Below are positions 37,090-47,213 of a stretch of DNA of 51,505 nt, in pieces. Source of the stretch: Gammaproteobacteria bacterium. GTDB taxonomy: Bacteria; Pseudomonadota; Gammaproteobacteria; UBA6186; Azoamicaceae. The stretch covers positions 1-51,505 of the forward strand of contig JABDFC010000009.1 of assembly GCA_013286785.1 (NCBI GenBank). The letters run 5' to 3'. A program made the position numbers and the translations under genes. Under the pieces are notes generated by a model that made no database searches, was not told where the DNA came from, and saw nothing but the letters and a program-made list of their open reading frames with translations. Each line of letters starts with the position of its first letter. The stretch's first letter is position 1.

Positions 37090-37770
37090 TTAATGAACAA
37101 CCTCCTGATGAATGGGATCAGTGATAGAATCCTGGGAGTATAAAGAATATTTTCTGATATACCGCCGGACCGGATCGGGTAGTAAGAAACGTGTCGATTG
37201 GCCTGCTGCCGTGAGCGAGCGAATGAATGAAGCAGATATCCCTAAGGGTGTTACCGATTGTTGAACAATCTTTCCAGCTCGATAATCACTGATTTTTTCG
37301 TGTGGTGCCAGTGTATGATGTGTCAGTAAATCTGCCAGTACACCTGACTGTGGGGCATTCCATCCAGCTCTTGGGACAATGATCATATTCGATAATTCTA
37401 ACAGTTTTTCCCACTGATGCCAAGAAAGTATTTTTAGAAAAGCATCCATCCCAAGGATCAAACAAAGGGGTTCTTGCGGAAAGCGCTGACGGCAGCCCAG
37501 GATTGTTTCAACGGAATAAGAGGGACCTGCACGGTGGAATTCACTTTCATCGACAGAGAAGGGGGTTTGTTGGGTGGCCAGTAACATCATTTGAAGCCGA
37601 TGATCCGCAGAAGCCTTTGGGGTTTGTCTATGCGGTGGAATATGACTGGGAATAAGCCTCATTTCCTTCATCTCGAAGGCTTGGTACAGTTCTAAAGCAC
37701 AGCGCAAATGACCAAAATGGATGGGATCAAAAGTTCCCCCGAGAAGGCCGATAATTTTTTTGCTACTCAT
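37090..37770 (-). CDS. nadD: Nicotinate-nucleotide adenylyltransferase NadD
   Basis: A 226-residue nucleotidyltransferase. [11 protein letters not shown] (11-21) is the nucleotide-binding signature, and GISASFIRS near the C terminus is the second one. It adenylates nicotinic acid mononucleotide in NAD synthesis. The ATG at 37770 ([10 protein letters not shown]) follows GGGAG by 6 bases and overlaps holA by 8 bases. Confidence 0.96.
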   Translation of the reverse strand: MSSKKIIGLLGGTFDPIHFGHLRCALELYQAFEMKEMRLIPSHIPPHRQTPKASADHRLQMMLLATQQTPFSVDESEFHRAGPSYSVETILGCRQRFPQEPLCLILGMDAFLKILSWHQWEKLLELSNMIIVPRAGWNAPQSGVLADLLTHHTLAPHEKISDYRAGKIVQQSVTPLGISASFIRSLTAAGQSTRFLLPDPVRRYIRKYSLYSQDSITDPIHQEVVH

Positions 37771-38776
37771 GTAATGCTCCCGAGAGAACAAGACAGATTG
37801 AAAACAATTGATCCCAGCATTTTCCGGGGCGCCGACCTTTTAAAATGTCATCGACGTCCTTTAGTTTGACTAAAATGTGCTGCAGATTAATATTTTGAGC
37901 ACGCTCGATAAAGGCCTTGATCAGAGGTTCGCGCTGCTTCCAAACGCCCAATTTTGCGAATATATTTTGTTCTCTAACCCCTTTTTTTAACTCTGCGCTT
38001 AGATTAATGATTATCCTCACCTCTCGAGCAATGGCCCACACGACTAAAATGGGATCTACCCCTTCTCTTCTTAGACTGGTAAAGATCTGAGAGGTTCTTT
38101 TCACGGCCCCAGAAAGTGCAGAATCAACCAGTCCAAAAACGGTAAAACGAGCGTCCATCCCAACAATGTTGAGAACATCCTGTGTCGTTAAAGAAGGTGC
38201 GCATTCACAGAGTTTGAATTTTTCAATGGCCTGAGCGGAGGCTAATAAATTGCCCTCGGTTTTTTCGAGTAATAGTTGTATGACAGCTGGAGTGGGTTGA
38301 AAACCCGCAGCCATTAATCGGGCTTCTAGCCAGCGCGCGGTTTCAGTGAGCGATAAGGGGCGGGCAAAGAGGGTATAAGCCTTTTGTTCTATGGCGCTAA
38401 ACCACGGAGACTGCTGGAGTTTGGAGTCAATTTTTTGGGCAGAGAGTAGGATGACCGTATTTTGATCGACGGCATAAGAACTCAGTTTAATCAGACCTTC
38501 GGTGGTTTCCTTGATCATTTTCACGTCATTTAAGCGGCATTCAATTAAGCGTTTGGGCGAGAAAAGATTTAATTTGTCCAGATCTACAAAAATTTGATCC
38601 CAATTAAAACGGGCATTGATATCAAAAATTTCACGGGTGTACCCTTGTTTTCTGGCTTCTTGTCGGATGAGATCAATCGACTCGCTGTGTTGTAAGGGTT
38701 CTTCCCCAAAGACAAAGTAGAAATTTTTAAAATCTCTCTTGAGATGCGAAGGGAGATCTTTAATTGGGATCCTCAT
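37763..38776 (-). CDS. holA: DNA polymerase III delta subunit HolA
   Basis: A 337-residue clamp-loader subunit. The N-terminal FYFVFGEEPLQHSESIDLIR, the LNDVKMIKETTEGLIKL region and the middle EKTEGNLLASAQAIEKF are the family pattern. Delta opens the beta clamp during loading. It overlaps lptE by 4 bases and nadD by 8, in the standard order lptE-holA-nadD. Confidence 0.95.
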   Translation of the reverse strand: MRIPIKDLPSHLKRDFKNFYFVFGEEPLQHSESIDLIRQEARKQGYTREIFDINARFNWDQIFVDLDKLNLFSPKRLIECRLNDVKMIKETTEGLIKLSSYAVDQNTVILLSAQKIDSKLQQSPWFSAIEQKAYTLFARPLSLTETARWLEARLMAAGFQPTPAVIQLLLEKTEGNLLASAQAIEKFKLCECAPSLTTQDVLNIVGMDARFTVFGLVDSALSGAVKRTSQIFTSLRREGVDPILVVWAIAREVRIIINLSAELKKGVREQNIFAKLGVWKQREPLIKAFIERAQNINLQHILVKLKDVDDILKGRRPGKCWDQLFSICLVLSGALHE

Positions 38777-39282
38777 GGTATCACAGATAATTGCCTGACC
38801 AGTTGAGCCGCAGCATCTAAATAGAGATCTGCCTTTAAACGCGTCCGTTCATTATCGGTTGCAAGAACTGCGCTGGGATTAATGGTTAATTCTCGCTCCA
38901 CTTGGACTGTTTTTTCTTGCGAGTTAATTTTACCGGTGGGATCGAGGATTTGGTAGCGAACATTGAGCTGTAAAGTAGCACGATTTGCTTGACCATCAGA
39001 ACCATAGGCCACAACCCGTTCTGAAAAACTGTGATTCATGATATTTAAGAGGGTCGGTTTTGGGTTTGAATTTTGATCATCGACCAGCGTCACTTGATTA
39101 CTCTTTAAGATCTGTCTTAAAGCACGCTGAAAGGGATCATAGGGTTGGTTGGGTTGTATTTGTAAGACTTGTAGCGATGGCGAAATTTGAAATGCGCCTC
39201 GCAAGTGGAACCCGCACCCGGTCACCAGCAGTAGTACTAGGAAGAGAGGTAGAAGTCGAATGTATGCTTGGTTCTTAATCAT
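38773..39282 (-). CDS. lptE: LPS-assembly lipoprotein LptE
   Basis: A 169-residue lipoprotein. The signal peptide ends in the lipobox LVTGC, with Cys23 lipidated, followed by [15 protein letters not shown], the family hallmark. LptE plugs the LptD barrel and helps insert lipopolysaccharide in the outer membrane. It overlaps leuS by 8 bases and holA by 4. Confidence 0.95.
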   Translation of the reverse strand: MIKNQAYIRLLPLFLVLLLVTGCGFHLRGAFQISPSLQVLQIQPNQPYDPFQRALRQILKSNQVTLVDDQNSNPKPTLLNIMNHSFSERVVAYGSDGQANRATLQLNVRYQILDPTGKINSQEKTVQVERELTINPSAVLATDNERTRLKADLYLDAAAQLVRQLSVIP

Positions 39283-41749
39283 TGTGTTTCACCACGATAT
39301 TAATCAGTTTCTTTGGAATGACGATGACTTTTTGAATGTCAGTGTTTTCGATATGGCGTATAACATTTTCATGGACCAATGCTAAATTTTCCAAGTCTTT
39401 ATTTTCAATGTTGGCAGGAACGTTGAGCCTTGCTCGGACTTTTCCATTGACTTGCACCACAATATCTAAGGTTTCTCGATGTAAAGCTTGACTGTCTATG
39501 GTTGGCCAGGGATGGAGAATGGGAATATCCGGATGACCCAGTTCTTGCCAAAGTACTTGAGTAATATGAGGAACAATGGGAGACAGCATTAAGATCACGG
39601 TTTCCAGGGCTTCTTTAACACAAGCGGCGTTGGATTGATGCGTGGCCATAAAGGTTTGGGTTGCATTTAATAATTCCATCATTGCGGCAATGGCGGTATT
39701 AAAAGTATAACGTCGGCCGATATCATCGGTTACTTTACGAATTGTTTCGTGACAAAGGCGGCGTAAATTTTTATGTTCCGGGGTATTTTCGGTTGCTGGA
39801 TTCTCAGCAGCAGTTGATTGCTGCGTGAATTGCAAGGTTGCTTGCCAAAGTCTTTTCAAGAAGCGATAAGCGCCTTCAACACCGGTATCGGACCATTCTA
39901 ATGATTGTTCTGGGGGAGCGGCGAACATTAAGAATAACCGGACGGTATCCGCGCCATATTGTTCGATAAGACTTTCAGGATCAACAGTATTGCCTAACGA
40001 CTTCGACATTTTCGCACCGTCTTTTAAGACCATGCCTTGACTCAACAGTCGCGTGAAGGGTTCATTTGTTTTGACGAGTCCTAAGTCTCGCATGGTTTTA
40101 TGGAAAAAACGGGCATATAAAAGATGTAAAATGGCATGTTCAATGCCGCCAATATATTGATCAACCGGAACCCAGTAATCCACCCGCTCGTCAAACATCC
40201 GATCAGTTTGATCCGGGCAAGCAAAGCGCGCGTAATACCAGGAAGATTCCATAAAAGTATCAAAGGTATCGGTTTCACGTTCTGCAGGCCGTTGGCATTT
40301 GGGACAAGGGGTTTGATAAAATTCTGGCATTTTTTTTAAGGGGGAGCCAACGCCATCGAAAGTCACTTGTTCCGGGAGCAACACAGGCAATTGGGATTCG
40401 GGAACCGGCACAGTGCCGCAGGATGGGCAGTAAATCATGGGAATGGGGGCTCCCCAATATCGTTGGCGTGAAACACCCCAATCGCGTAGACGCCATTGTA
40501 TTTGTTTTTCTCCGCAGCGTTTCTCAGCCAAAAATTGAATAATGGCAGGCATAGCAACGTCGCAAGTCAAACCATTATAATTGGCAGAATTGATCAAAAT
40601 CCCTTTTTCACTGTACGCTTTTTGAGAGAGATCGACAGCACTATTGGGATCCATTGGGGCAATCACTTGGCGAATGGGTAAGTCATATTTTCGAGCAAAT
40701 TCATAATCTCTTTGATCGTGGCCTGGAACGGCCATGACGGCACCGGTGCCATAATCCATTAAAACGTAGTTTGCAATCCAGATGGGAATGATTTCTTGAT
40801 TGATGGGATTAATGGCGGTGAGTCCCGTGTAAACGCCGCATTTTTCAAGGGTTGCCAGTTCCGCTTCAGCTACTTTCACTTGGCGACATTTTGTCACAAA
40901 TGTTTCTATGGGGGGATTTTGTTGTGCCAGTGCTGTGGCCAAAGGGTGCTCGGGTGAAATGACGAGAAAGGTGACGCCGAATAAAGTGTCGGGACGTGTG
41001 GTGAAAACGTCAATCCTTTCGATGGAGGCCTGTACATCACTCAGTTTAAAATGAATGGCAGCGCCTTCGGCTCGTCCTATCCAATTCTTTTGCATGGTTT
41101 TGACTTGCTGTGGCCACTCGCTTAACGTTTCTAAATCGGCTAACAGTTCTTCGGCGTAATCTGTAATTTTTAAAAACCATTGTGGAATTTCTCGGCGCTC
41201 GACTTTGGCACCAGAGCGCCACCCCCGTCCATCGATGACTTGTTCATTGGCTAAGACAGTTCCATCGACAGGATCCCAATTCACCACGGAATTTTTTCGA
41301 TAAACCAAGCCTTTTTCGTAGAGTTTAATAAAGAACCACTGTTCCCAGCGATAATAATCTGGGTGACAGGTTGCTATTTCTCGGTCCCAATCGTACCCAA
41401 ATCCCAGTTGTTTCAGTTGTTTGCCCATTAATTGAATATTTTGATACGTCCACTTTGCCGGGGGGACTTGGTGTTTGAGGGCGGCATTTTCAGCGGGTAA
41501 GCCAAAAGCATCCCAACCAATGGGTTGTAAGACATTTTTGCCTTGCATTCGTTGGTAACGGCTGATCACATCTCCAATGGTATAGTTTCTGACGTGTCCG
41601 ACATGTAGGCTACCGCTTGGGTAAGGAAACATACTTAAACAATAAAACTTTTCTTGATTCGAGTGTTCAGTCGCTTTAAAGGTTTGGTGTGCTTGCCAAT
41701 AGTGCTGCACTTCTTCTTCGATGATTTTAGGGGTGTAGTGGGGTTCCAT
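39275..41749 (-). CDS. leuS: Leucyl-tRNA synthetase
   Basis: An 824-residue class I synthetase. The HIGH-type motif is HVGH (49-52, in [15 protein letters not shown]) and the KMSKS motif is in [12 protein letters not shown]. The editing domain is present ([20 protein letters not shown] with the essential threonine-rich start). The ATG at 41749 ([14 protein letters not shown]) matches the family start; a longer frame to 41818 adds 23 unrelated residues. It heads the leuS-lptE-holA-nadD-rsfS-rlmH operon. Confidence 0.98.
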   Translation of the reverse strand: MEPHYTPKIIEEEVQHYWQAHQTFKATEHSNQEKFYCLSMFPYPSGSLHVGHVRNYTIGDVISRYQRMQGKNVLQPIGWDAFGLPAENAALKHQVPPAKWTYQNIQLMGKQLKQLGFGYDWDREIATCHPDYYRWEQWFFIKLYEKGLVYRKNSVVNWDPVDGTVLANEQVIDGRGWRSGAKVERREIPQWFLKITDYAEELLADLETLSEWPQQVKTMQKNWIGRAEGAAIHFKLSDVQASIERIDVFTTRPDTLFGVTFLVISPEHPLATALAQQNPPIETFVTKCRQVKVAEAELATLEKCGVYTGLTAINPINQEIIPIWIANYVLMDYGTGAVMAVPGHDQRDYEFARKYDLPIRQVIAPMDPNSAVDLSQKAYSEKGILINSANYNGLTCDVAMPAIIQFLAEKRCGEKQIQWRLRDWGVSRQRYWGAPIPMIYCPSCGTVPVPESQLPVLLPEQVTFDGVGSPLKKMPEFYQTPCPKCQRPAERETDTFDTFMESSWYYARFACPDQTDRMFDERVDYWVPVDQYIGGIEHAILHLLYARFFHKTMRDLGLVKTNEPFTRLLSQGMVLKDGAKMSKSLGNTVDPESLIEQYGADTVRLFLMFAAPPEQSLEWSDTGVEGAYRFLKRLWQATLQFTQQSTAAENPATENTPEHKNLRRLCHETIRKVTDDIGRRYTFNTAIAAMMELLNATQTFMATHQSNAACVKEALETVILMLSPIVPHITQVLWQELGHPDIPILHPWPTIDSQALHRETLDIVVQVNGKVRARLNVPANIENKDLENLALVHENVIRHIENTDIQKVIVIPKKLINIVVKHND

Positions 41750-41841
41750 CTCATTCTCTCGTTGTTTCGGATCACAGGGACTATTCTGGAGGATAACAAA
41801 GTCGGATTTATCCCACAATGCTTACTTTGAGCCAGGGATTT

Positions 41842-43377
41842 CTAGGGGCGCCGATAGGATTTTTTAAAGGACCCGGGTAAAACAAACGCCAACAGTAACG
41901 AGATTAATAGGGGTAATAACCCTATTTTAACCCAAGGGGTTTCGCCATTCATGCTTTGGAAAGTGCCTTTTAATACCGTTGCTTGAAATTGGGGGGCAGT
42001 AGCGGTGAGATTGCCTTTGGGATCGATGATGGCTGTAATACCGCTGGTGGTAGAACGCAGCACATAGCGACCGGTTTCCAGGGCACGCATTTGAGCGATT
42101 TGAAGATGTTGATGTGGGCCCCATGAGCTGCCAAACCAACCGTCTTCACTTAAAGTGATGATGGCATTTGCGTTTCTCAAAGTCTCACGCACTTGTTCTG
42201 GAAAGGCAATCTCGTAGCAGATCAAAGGATCTAATAGCAGGGGACCGGCAGAAATCAGATTTTGTTGTTCTGGTCCCGGCACAAAACTAGACATGGGTAA
42301 ATCAAAGAAATGGATGAGGCCTCTTAACCACTGTTCAAAAGGGACATAATCGCCAAAAGGTAATAAATGATATTTATGATAAATGCCGCGGCCATCTCCC
42401 AGAGCGATGAGAGAATTGTGGAATTCTCCATTTTCGTTGACAAATTGAACTCCGGTAATGAGGGTTGAGTGGTGTTCAGCGGCGACTTTTGTTAAGTCAT
42501 CTACAAAAGGTTGTGACGGGGGTAAGGGTTCAGGAATGGCGCTTTCAGGCCATAAAATCAGATCAGATCCCCATGCATCTTGAGTCAGTGTGCCATAGGA
42601 TCTTTCAACAGAACGGATGGGGTCTTGTTGGGTGAATTTATCAAAAGGCTCTATATTGCCTTGCACTAAACTGACGGTAAAAGGTTGGGGATAGGCGGTG
42701 GTGTATTCTTGGGTTTTTAATAAAAAACCCATGCTCCACACGAGGGCTAGGACAAGACAAGCGATGATTTTTGCATTTCTTCTGCCGTTGAGTAGGGTAA
42801 TTAAAGCTCCGCTGGTTAATGCGACTGCAGTAGAAACACCATACACGCTGAAAATCGGGGCATACCCACTGAGTGGAGAATCGATTTGGGTATAGCCCAA
42901 ATATAACCAGGGAAAACCCGTGAAAAGCCATCCTCGGATCCATTCGAATAGGACCCAAGAACTGGGGAATCCTAAGAGCCAAAAAGTGGTGGAGGAGCCT
43001 CTGAAAAAGCGTTTTAAGAGGTATCCTTGTGTGGCAATGAAAGAGGCGAGTAGGAGTACCAACAGTAAAGTAATACCCGCAGAGATTGGAATGTTGGTTT
43101 TTCCATACCAATAAATACTGACGAATACCCAAGAGACCCCGACGCCAAACATGCCGAGTCCATAAAGCAATCCCAATGAAAAAGCTTGGCCTGGAAAAAT
43201 AATTGCGTCTTGCCAGACCCATAACAATGCAGCTGGGGATAAAATGGCTAACCACCACCAGTTACACGGGGCGAAAGCCAATGGAAGGGCTGCACCCGCT
43301 AGGATTGCAACAGTGTTAAGAGTTCGAAGGGTAACAAACACAGGTATTATTTCTCGTTTCAATAACCGTGACTTCAT
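41842..43377 (-). CDS. lnt: Apolipoprotein N-acyltransferase Lnt
   Basis: A 511-residue protein with about seven hydrophobic segments and a periplasmic nitrilase-type domain. The catalytic residues are visible in LWPESAIP (Glu), the Lys of YHKYHLLPFGDYVPF and ICYEIAFPE (Cys). It adds the third acyl chain to lipoproteins in the inner membrane. In E. coli lnt follows corC directly; here 4.3 kb of plus-strand accessory DNA separates them. A 92-base gap separates it from leuS. Confidence 0.97.
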   Translation of the reverse strand: MKSRLLKREIIPVFVTLRTLNTVAILAGAALPLAFAPCNWWWLAILSPAALLWVWQDAIIFPGQAFSLGLLYGLGMFGVGVSWVFVSIYWYGKTNIPISAGITLLLVLLLASFIATQGYLLKRFFRGSSTTFWLLGFPSSWVLFEWIRGWLFTGFPWLYLGYTQIDSPLSGYAPIFSVYGVSTAVALTSGALITLLNGRRNAKIIACLVLALVWSMGFLLKTQEYTTAYPQPFTVSLVQGNIEPFDKFTQQDPIRSVERSYGTLTQDAWGSDLILWPESAIPEPLPPSQPFVDDLTKVAAEHHSTLITGVQFVNENGEFHNSLIALGDGRGIYHKYHLLPFGDYVPFEQWLRGLIHFFDLPMSSFVPGPEQQNLISAGPLLLDPLICYEIAFPEQVRETLRNANAIITLSEDGWFGSSWGPHQHLQIAQMRALETGRYVLRSTTSGITAIIDPKGNLTATAPQFQATVLKGTFQSMNGETPWVKIGLLPLLISLLLAFVLPGSFKKSYRRP

Positions 43378-43631
43378 CGTATCCCTTCTTTAAGCATCAT
43401 GACAAGATGAGCCTTAAACCTTTTTTGTAAGAAAGCGTCATTCAATTAGGCCAGTTACCTGAGAAGTGCATTAAGCCTAGCAGGAAAAATGGCCACGAAG
43501 AAACCTTTGAAGATACACATACTTCGCAGTGGAACCTCTTGTCAGGTGGCAAGTCTTAATACACAGGACTGAGACTGAAGCTAAGAAAAAAAAGTGCAGT
43601 CACACTGAATTAACGTAAGGGGTAAGCGATC

Positions 43632-45440
43632 ATGATGACCGACAGAACATCGGATGATAAAAGCAACTTGGTAGAAGTAATCGATGAAAACACGGGGACA
43701 GTTTGGTATTACTCTGACGATGCAGAGGGGAATCAAACGCTTGTCTTTACAGTTTACTATGATGCAACAGTGGCCGATTGGTTATGCCACAATCATGAGG
43801 ATGGGAGTACTTTGTATCGCAGTTCGATGGGATCTTGGACAATACTAGAATCCGTCAAATCGCCCGATGAGAGTGCAGCAGAAGCCGCTGATACCGATCT
43901 TGATCGGGATTCAGTGTCGAGGGTTACGATTGTGCGCAATAACATGCAAAGTGTCACCATCGATGTCAATGATCAATTTATTGATAGGTTACTGGATAGG
44001 ATTGTCAGCAAAATTGATAAAGAGCCAGACACTGCTAAAAAGAGCGTATTGATAGCAGAAGCACAACAACTAACGGAATATTTACAGGCTCGAAAGGCGG
44101 GTAATGCGCCAAAGGTTTCAGAACGACTGGAGGCCATTGTTATTAAGCACTTTCCGAGTGTAAGTGAGCTTTGGTTTGAGGGATCTCGAAGTTCTTTTTT
44201 ACAGGTACAGGCAACAGACATTGAAAGAAGAGCCAATCAAATTGAAAAACGGATGTCGATATCTCAAGATGTGACGGGTGAAAATTTGAAAATATTGGTT
44301 TTGGCTAATTATGAGTATTATCGAAAAGAAAAGGGAAATTTAAACGAAAAGGATAAAAAAGCTTATGAGCCAGAACGCGCAAGATTAAGGGATAGAATGG
44401 CAGAGATTAAAAAGAGTAAGATCATTAACGAATCGGAGTTAAGAAAGTTTAACCATGATGTTACAAGTCTATGGGTTAAAATGGAAAGAGAAATTTCGGC
44501 AAAAGAAGTTTTAATGGGGGAAGTAGAAAAAGAAAGGAAAAACCTTAAGAAAATGCGAAAAGCCTTGCCTGGCAAGGCAGATAAAAAGCTGCTTGAAAGC
44601 GCCATCAAAAAACGAGAGGCATTGTTAAGCGCTTTAAAAGTCATCGATCCAAAAAGCAAAAAAATTGAAGAAAAGGAAAAAGAGTTTGCAGAGCTGAGTA
44701 AAAAAACCGCCTTTTTCTTTACTGAAAAATGGATTGCCCAAAGAGCCGTTCTCCATCAAATTAAAGGCAGCACAGAGGGGCTGAAAAAAGCCAAAAGTTC
44801 TGTGGACAAACGGTATCATGCAGATTTTTTAAAGCAGTTGAAAGCGATTAAGGCAGAAATTGATGCTTATGGCTTAGAGCCGGGAGAAACGGAGAAGTTA
44901 GGAAAGTTAACTTCTGTTAAAGAAGAGCTGCGAAAAATGAGGGAAGAATTTGAAAAGGCATTGATTGAAAAGGCCGAAACCATCAGGTTGGTTCGGGCGC
45001 AACAGCACAGTATTTCGTTCGTAAAGAACAGTGATAATAAGGGAGATAAAAAATATTTTGAACAGGAAGTAAAACGGATGGAGAAAGAGCTCAAAGAGCT
45101 GGAGGCTGCTTCTCCGGCTAACGTAGATTGGGGCCGTATTCGAAAAGAAGCCACTGTGAGCCTGAAAAAAATTGAAGAATGCTTGCAAAGAAAACAAGCC
45201 TTAATTAAGCAAGTCGAACAGGAAATCAAAGAAAGTCCCACTGCAGATGTTGCCAAAGATAAAAAGAAGGCAACGAGCCCCTTACACTTGGTTGGCATTA
45301 AAAAGACCTCGGCTCAACGATTACAAAAATTGTTAAAAGAAATTAGAGAAGCGAGCCCTGCTGAGGTAGATGCCATTGCTAAGAAGAACGAAACCTTATT
45401 TCCGAGACTTGGCAAGAGTTCTGGACAGACCAAAGCTTAA
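43632..45440 (+). CDS. Large coiled-coil protein, candidate effector
   Basis: A 602-residue protein that I do not recognise. Residues about 13-75 are beta-rich and aromatic (TVWYYSDD, VFTVYYDATVADWL, GSWTILES). From about 110 to 590 it is almost wholly charged helix with long coiled-coil stretches, as in MEREISAKEVLMGEVEKE. Near the C terminus a motif like KE(I/L)xxASPAxVD recurs, with a weaker copy between. AAGGGG lies 9 bases before the ATG. No signal peptide or membrane segment is visible. It opens a plus-strand island inserted between corC and lnt. Its frame continues open for 47 codons past the TAA. The architecture is typical of Legionellales effectors, which is inference only. Confidence 0.78.
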   Translation: MMTDRTSDDKSNLVEVIDENTGTVWYYSDDAEGNQTLVFTVYYDATVADWLCHNHEDGSTLYRSSMGSWTILESVKSPDESAAEAADTDLDRDSVSRVTIVRNNMQSVTIDVNDQFIDRLLDRIVSKIDKEPDTAKKSVLIAEAQQLTEYLQARKAGNAPKVSERLEAIVIKHFPSVSELWFEGSRSSFLQVQATDIERRANQIEKRMSISQDVTGENLKILVLANYEYYRKEKGNLNEKDKKAYEPERARLRDRMAEIKKSKIINESELRKFNHDVTSLWVKMEREISAKEVLMGEVEKERKNLKKMRKALPGKADKKLLESAIKKREALLSALKVIDPKSKKIEEKEKEFAELSKKTAFFFTEKWIAQRAVLHQIKGSTEGLKKAKSSVDKRYHADFLKQLKAIKAEIDAYGLEPGETEKLGKLTSVKEELRKMREEFEKALIEKAETIRLVRAQQHSISFVKNSDNKGDKKYFEQEVKRMEKELKELEAASPANVDWGRIRKEATVSLKKIEECLQRKQALIKQVEQEIKESPTADVAKDKKKATSPLHLVGIKKTSAQRLQKLLKEIREASPAEVDAIAKKNETLFPRLGKSSGQTKA

Positions 45441-45584
45441 TTATTCCAGACTCAGTTGGTGAGTAGGGCGGAACCTAGAGGCGATAACCCAAGTACGCTA
45501 GAGTTATCTGCTCGTAAAAAAGTAAAAGTTGAAAGAGAAGAAGGTAGTAATCTTCAGGGATCTCCTGATCGGCCCGAGCGTTAG
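45441..45584 (+). other. In-frame open extension past the stop of the coiled-coil gene
   Basis: After the TAA at 45438-45440 the same frame stays open for 47 codons and ends at TAG 45582-45584. It encodes a polar, charged tail including SARKKVKVEREEGSNL. The mixed charge and Ser/Pro content resemble an effector C terminus more than random sequence. Either an ancestral C terminus was cut off by a nonsense change, or this is a separate remnant, or chance. No Shine-Dalgarno sequence precedes the internal GTG at 45459. The rest of the 320-base gap to 45760 holds the promoter at 45680-45719. Confidence 0.4.
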
Positions 45585-45679
45585 GATTCGCGGAATGTAA
45601 ATGACAAGGTTCGATCTCTCGATATTTAGATAAGTATTGGCTTGAGATTTAAGTTTATGCCCGGAATACTGCTGAGTAT

Positions 45680-45719
45680 TAATAATGATATTGTCATTAT
45701 AAAATCATTATTATATGAT
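45680..45719 (+). promoter_or_regulatory. Strong promoter overlapped by a 10-bp dyad
   Basis: TTGTCA (45691-45696, 5 of 6) and TATGAT (45714-45719, 5 of 6) are spaced by exactly 17 bases. A perfect dyad, TAATAATGAT (45680-45689) and ATCATTATTA (45704-45713), brackets the -35 and fills the spacer, and an extra TCATTAT half-site lies between. This should be a repressible promoter for the ribbon-helix-helix/rimK operon. The repressor may be the first gene's product. The half-sites also resemble Fur-box hexamers (11 of 19 to the Fur consensus at 45681-45699), so iron control is an alternative. Confidence 0.6.
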
Positions 45720-45760
45720 GACGGTTTTCTGTCTGGTGTAGGGGCTGGGGGGATCGAGAT

Positions 45761-45997
45761 ATGTCAAAACATTTGGTTCAAATGAATGTCAGCGAAAAAA
45801 CGCTGCATAAGGTTCAACGCATTCAAGCGCTGGGAGATTTGCCCAATCGCACAACGGCGATTAAGCTCGCCGTGGATGTTATTGATGTGTTGGCGTCTAC
45901 CCTTAAGAAGGGTGGTAAGATTTACATAGTTAATGTGGATGGGGAACAACAGGAGTTATTGGTTCCTGGCTTTAGCAGAGACTATTCAGAAGAGTAA
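45761..45997 (+). CDS. Small ribbon-helix-helix-like DNA-binding protein
   Basis: A 78-residue protein. HLVQMNVSEKTLHKVQRIQALGD is a strand then helix, and NRTTAIKLAVDVIDVLASTL the second helix, as in CopG/Arc-type ribbon-helix-helix proteins. The tail KGGKIYIVNVDGEQQELLVPG resembles the C-terminal strand pair seen in a group of such proteins from mobile and accessory loci. It starts 41 bases after a strong promoter carrying a dyad, so it is probably the autorepressor of the operon. It is not paired with a recognisable toxin. Confidence 0.7.
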   Translation: MSKHLVQMNVSEKTLHKVQRIQALGDLPNRTTAIKLAVDVIDVLASTLKKGGKIYIVNVDGEQQELLVPGFSRDYSEE

Positions 45998-46016
45998 TGC
46001 ATGAGGATGGTGGAGT

Positions 46017-46280
46017 ATGAGCTCCAATAAACAAAGTGAGGTGCAGTATTTGGGGGATGAGGCCGAAGGGTTTATTCCCAGGGCAAGAGATATTTCTCCC
46101 AAAGATAAATTACAGTTTGCACGATGGGTACTGAGGGGCATTTTTGCATTTGCTATTATCAGTATTGGTGTTTGGTTATACCAGCAATCTTGCGGGGAAA
46201 CTTTATTGGAAATCTGTAAGACTGGATTGTTACCAATTGCGTCTTTTGTGATTGGCGATTATTTTGGGAGTCGAGACTGA
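46017..46280 (+). CDS. Small membrane protein of unknown function
   Basis: An 87-residue protein. A polar N terminus is followed by a clear transmembrane helix ([19 protein letters not shown], about 37-55) and a second shorter hydrophobic stretch, [17 protein letters not shown], at the very end. I do not recognise a family. It sits 19 bases after the ribbon-helix-helix gene and shares one base with the rimK start, so it is co-translated with rimK. A role in placing the RimK-type ligase or its substrate at the membrane is only a guess. Confidence 0.65.
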   Translation: MSSNKQSEVQYLGDEAEGFIPRARDISPKDKLQFARWVLRGIFAFAIISIGVWLYQQSCGETLLEICKTGLLPIASFVIGDYFGSRD

Positions 46281-47185
46281 TGAAAATTGCGATTTTATCC
46301 CGTCGGGCCCGACTCTATTCAACACAACGTTTGGTAGAGGCGGCCCGGGTTCGCGGACATCAAGTGGAAGTGATTGATACGCTTCGATGCTATATGAATA
46401 TTGCTTCACATAAGCCTTCTATTCACTACAAGGGGCGGCGGCTGGCAGATTTCGACGCCGTGATCCCGCGTATTGGTGCCTCGATCACATTTTATGGCAC
46501 CGCCGTTTTGCGGCAGTGTGAAATGATGGGAATTTTCCCCGTCAACGAATCGGTTGCGATTTCTCGTTCTCGGGATAAATTAAGATCATTACAATTGCTG
46601 GCTCGCAAGGGTATTGGGTTGCCGATTACGGGCTTTGCGCATTCGCCGGATGATACCCAGGACTTGATCCGGATCGTGGGCGGCAGCCCATTGGTGATCA
46701 AATTGTTGGAAGGAACGCAAGGCATGGGAGTTGTGTTGGCGGAGACGCCAAAGGCCGCAGAAAGCGTTATCGATGCTTTTACGGGGATCAAAGTCAATAT
46801 TTTGGTACAAGAATATATTAAAGAAGCCGATTGCAGTGATATTCGATGTTTTGTGGTGGGGGGGAAAGTTGTCGCAAGCATGAAACGTCAGGCAAAGCCC
46901 GGCGAATTTCGATCGAATTTACATCGCGGTGGTACCAGCAGTTCGGTTAAAATCACACCAGAGGAACGTTCTACTGCAGTTCGAGCCGCGCATATTATGG
47001 GCTTAAACGTTGCTGGGGTCGATATCTTGCGATCTAATCACGGTCCTGTCGTACTCGAGGTCAATTCTTCTCCAGGGTTGAAGGGGATAGAATCAACGAC
47101 AGGGATTGATGTGGCCAGTAAAATCATCGATTTTATTGAGCTCCATGCCAAACCTAATAATACTCGAACAAAAGGTAAAGGTTAA
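46280..47185 (+). CDS. rimK: RimK-family ATP-grasp ligase (ribosomal S6-glutamate ligase type)
   Basis: A 301-residue ATP-grasp enzyme close to E. coli RimK (300). The N terminus [21 protein letters not shown], the [19 protein letters not shown] region, the ATP-binding [16 protein letters not shown] and the metal-binding end [15 protein letters not shown] are intact. RimK adds glutamates to the C terminus of ribosomal protein S6 and can make poly-glutamate; related enzymes modify other targets. Here it is in an operon with a DNA-binding protein and two small unknowns, within an accessory island, so a non-ribosomal substrate is possible. The common RimK-associated aspartyl-protease partner is absent. 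Confidence 0.92.
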   Translation: MKIAILSRRARLYSTQRLVEAARVRGHQVEVIDTLRCYMNIASHKPSIHYKGRRLADFDAVIPRIGASITFYGTAVLRQCEMMGIFPVNESVAISRSRDKLRSLQLLARKGIGLPITGFAHSPDDTQDLIRIVGGSPLVIKLLEGTQGMGVVLAETPKAAESVIDAFTGIKVNILVQEYIKEADCSDIRCFVVGGKVVASMKRQAKPGEFRSNLHRGGTSSSVKITPEERSTAVRAAHIMGLNVAGVDILRSNHGPVVLEVNSSPGLKGIESTTGIDVASKIIDFIELHAKPNNTRTKGKG

Positions 47186-47213
47186 TGAAAGAATCACAGA
47201 GGGTGATTGAACG

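Noticed and set aside
43555..43565. CTTAATAC half-site upstream of the coiled-coil gene
   Set aside because: Single half-site with no partner at 11 bases.
43973..45298. Long antisense frames across the coiled-coil gene
   Set aside because: Their Phe/Ser/Leu-rich translations mirror Lys/Glu-rich coding sequence on the plus strand, and none has a ribosome site or family match.
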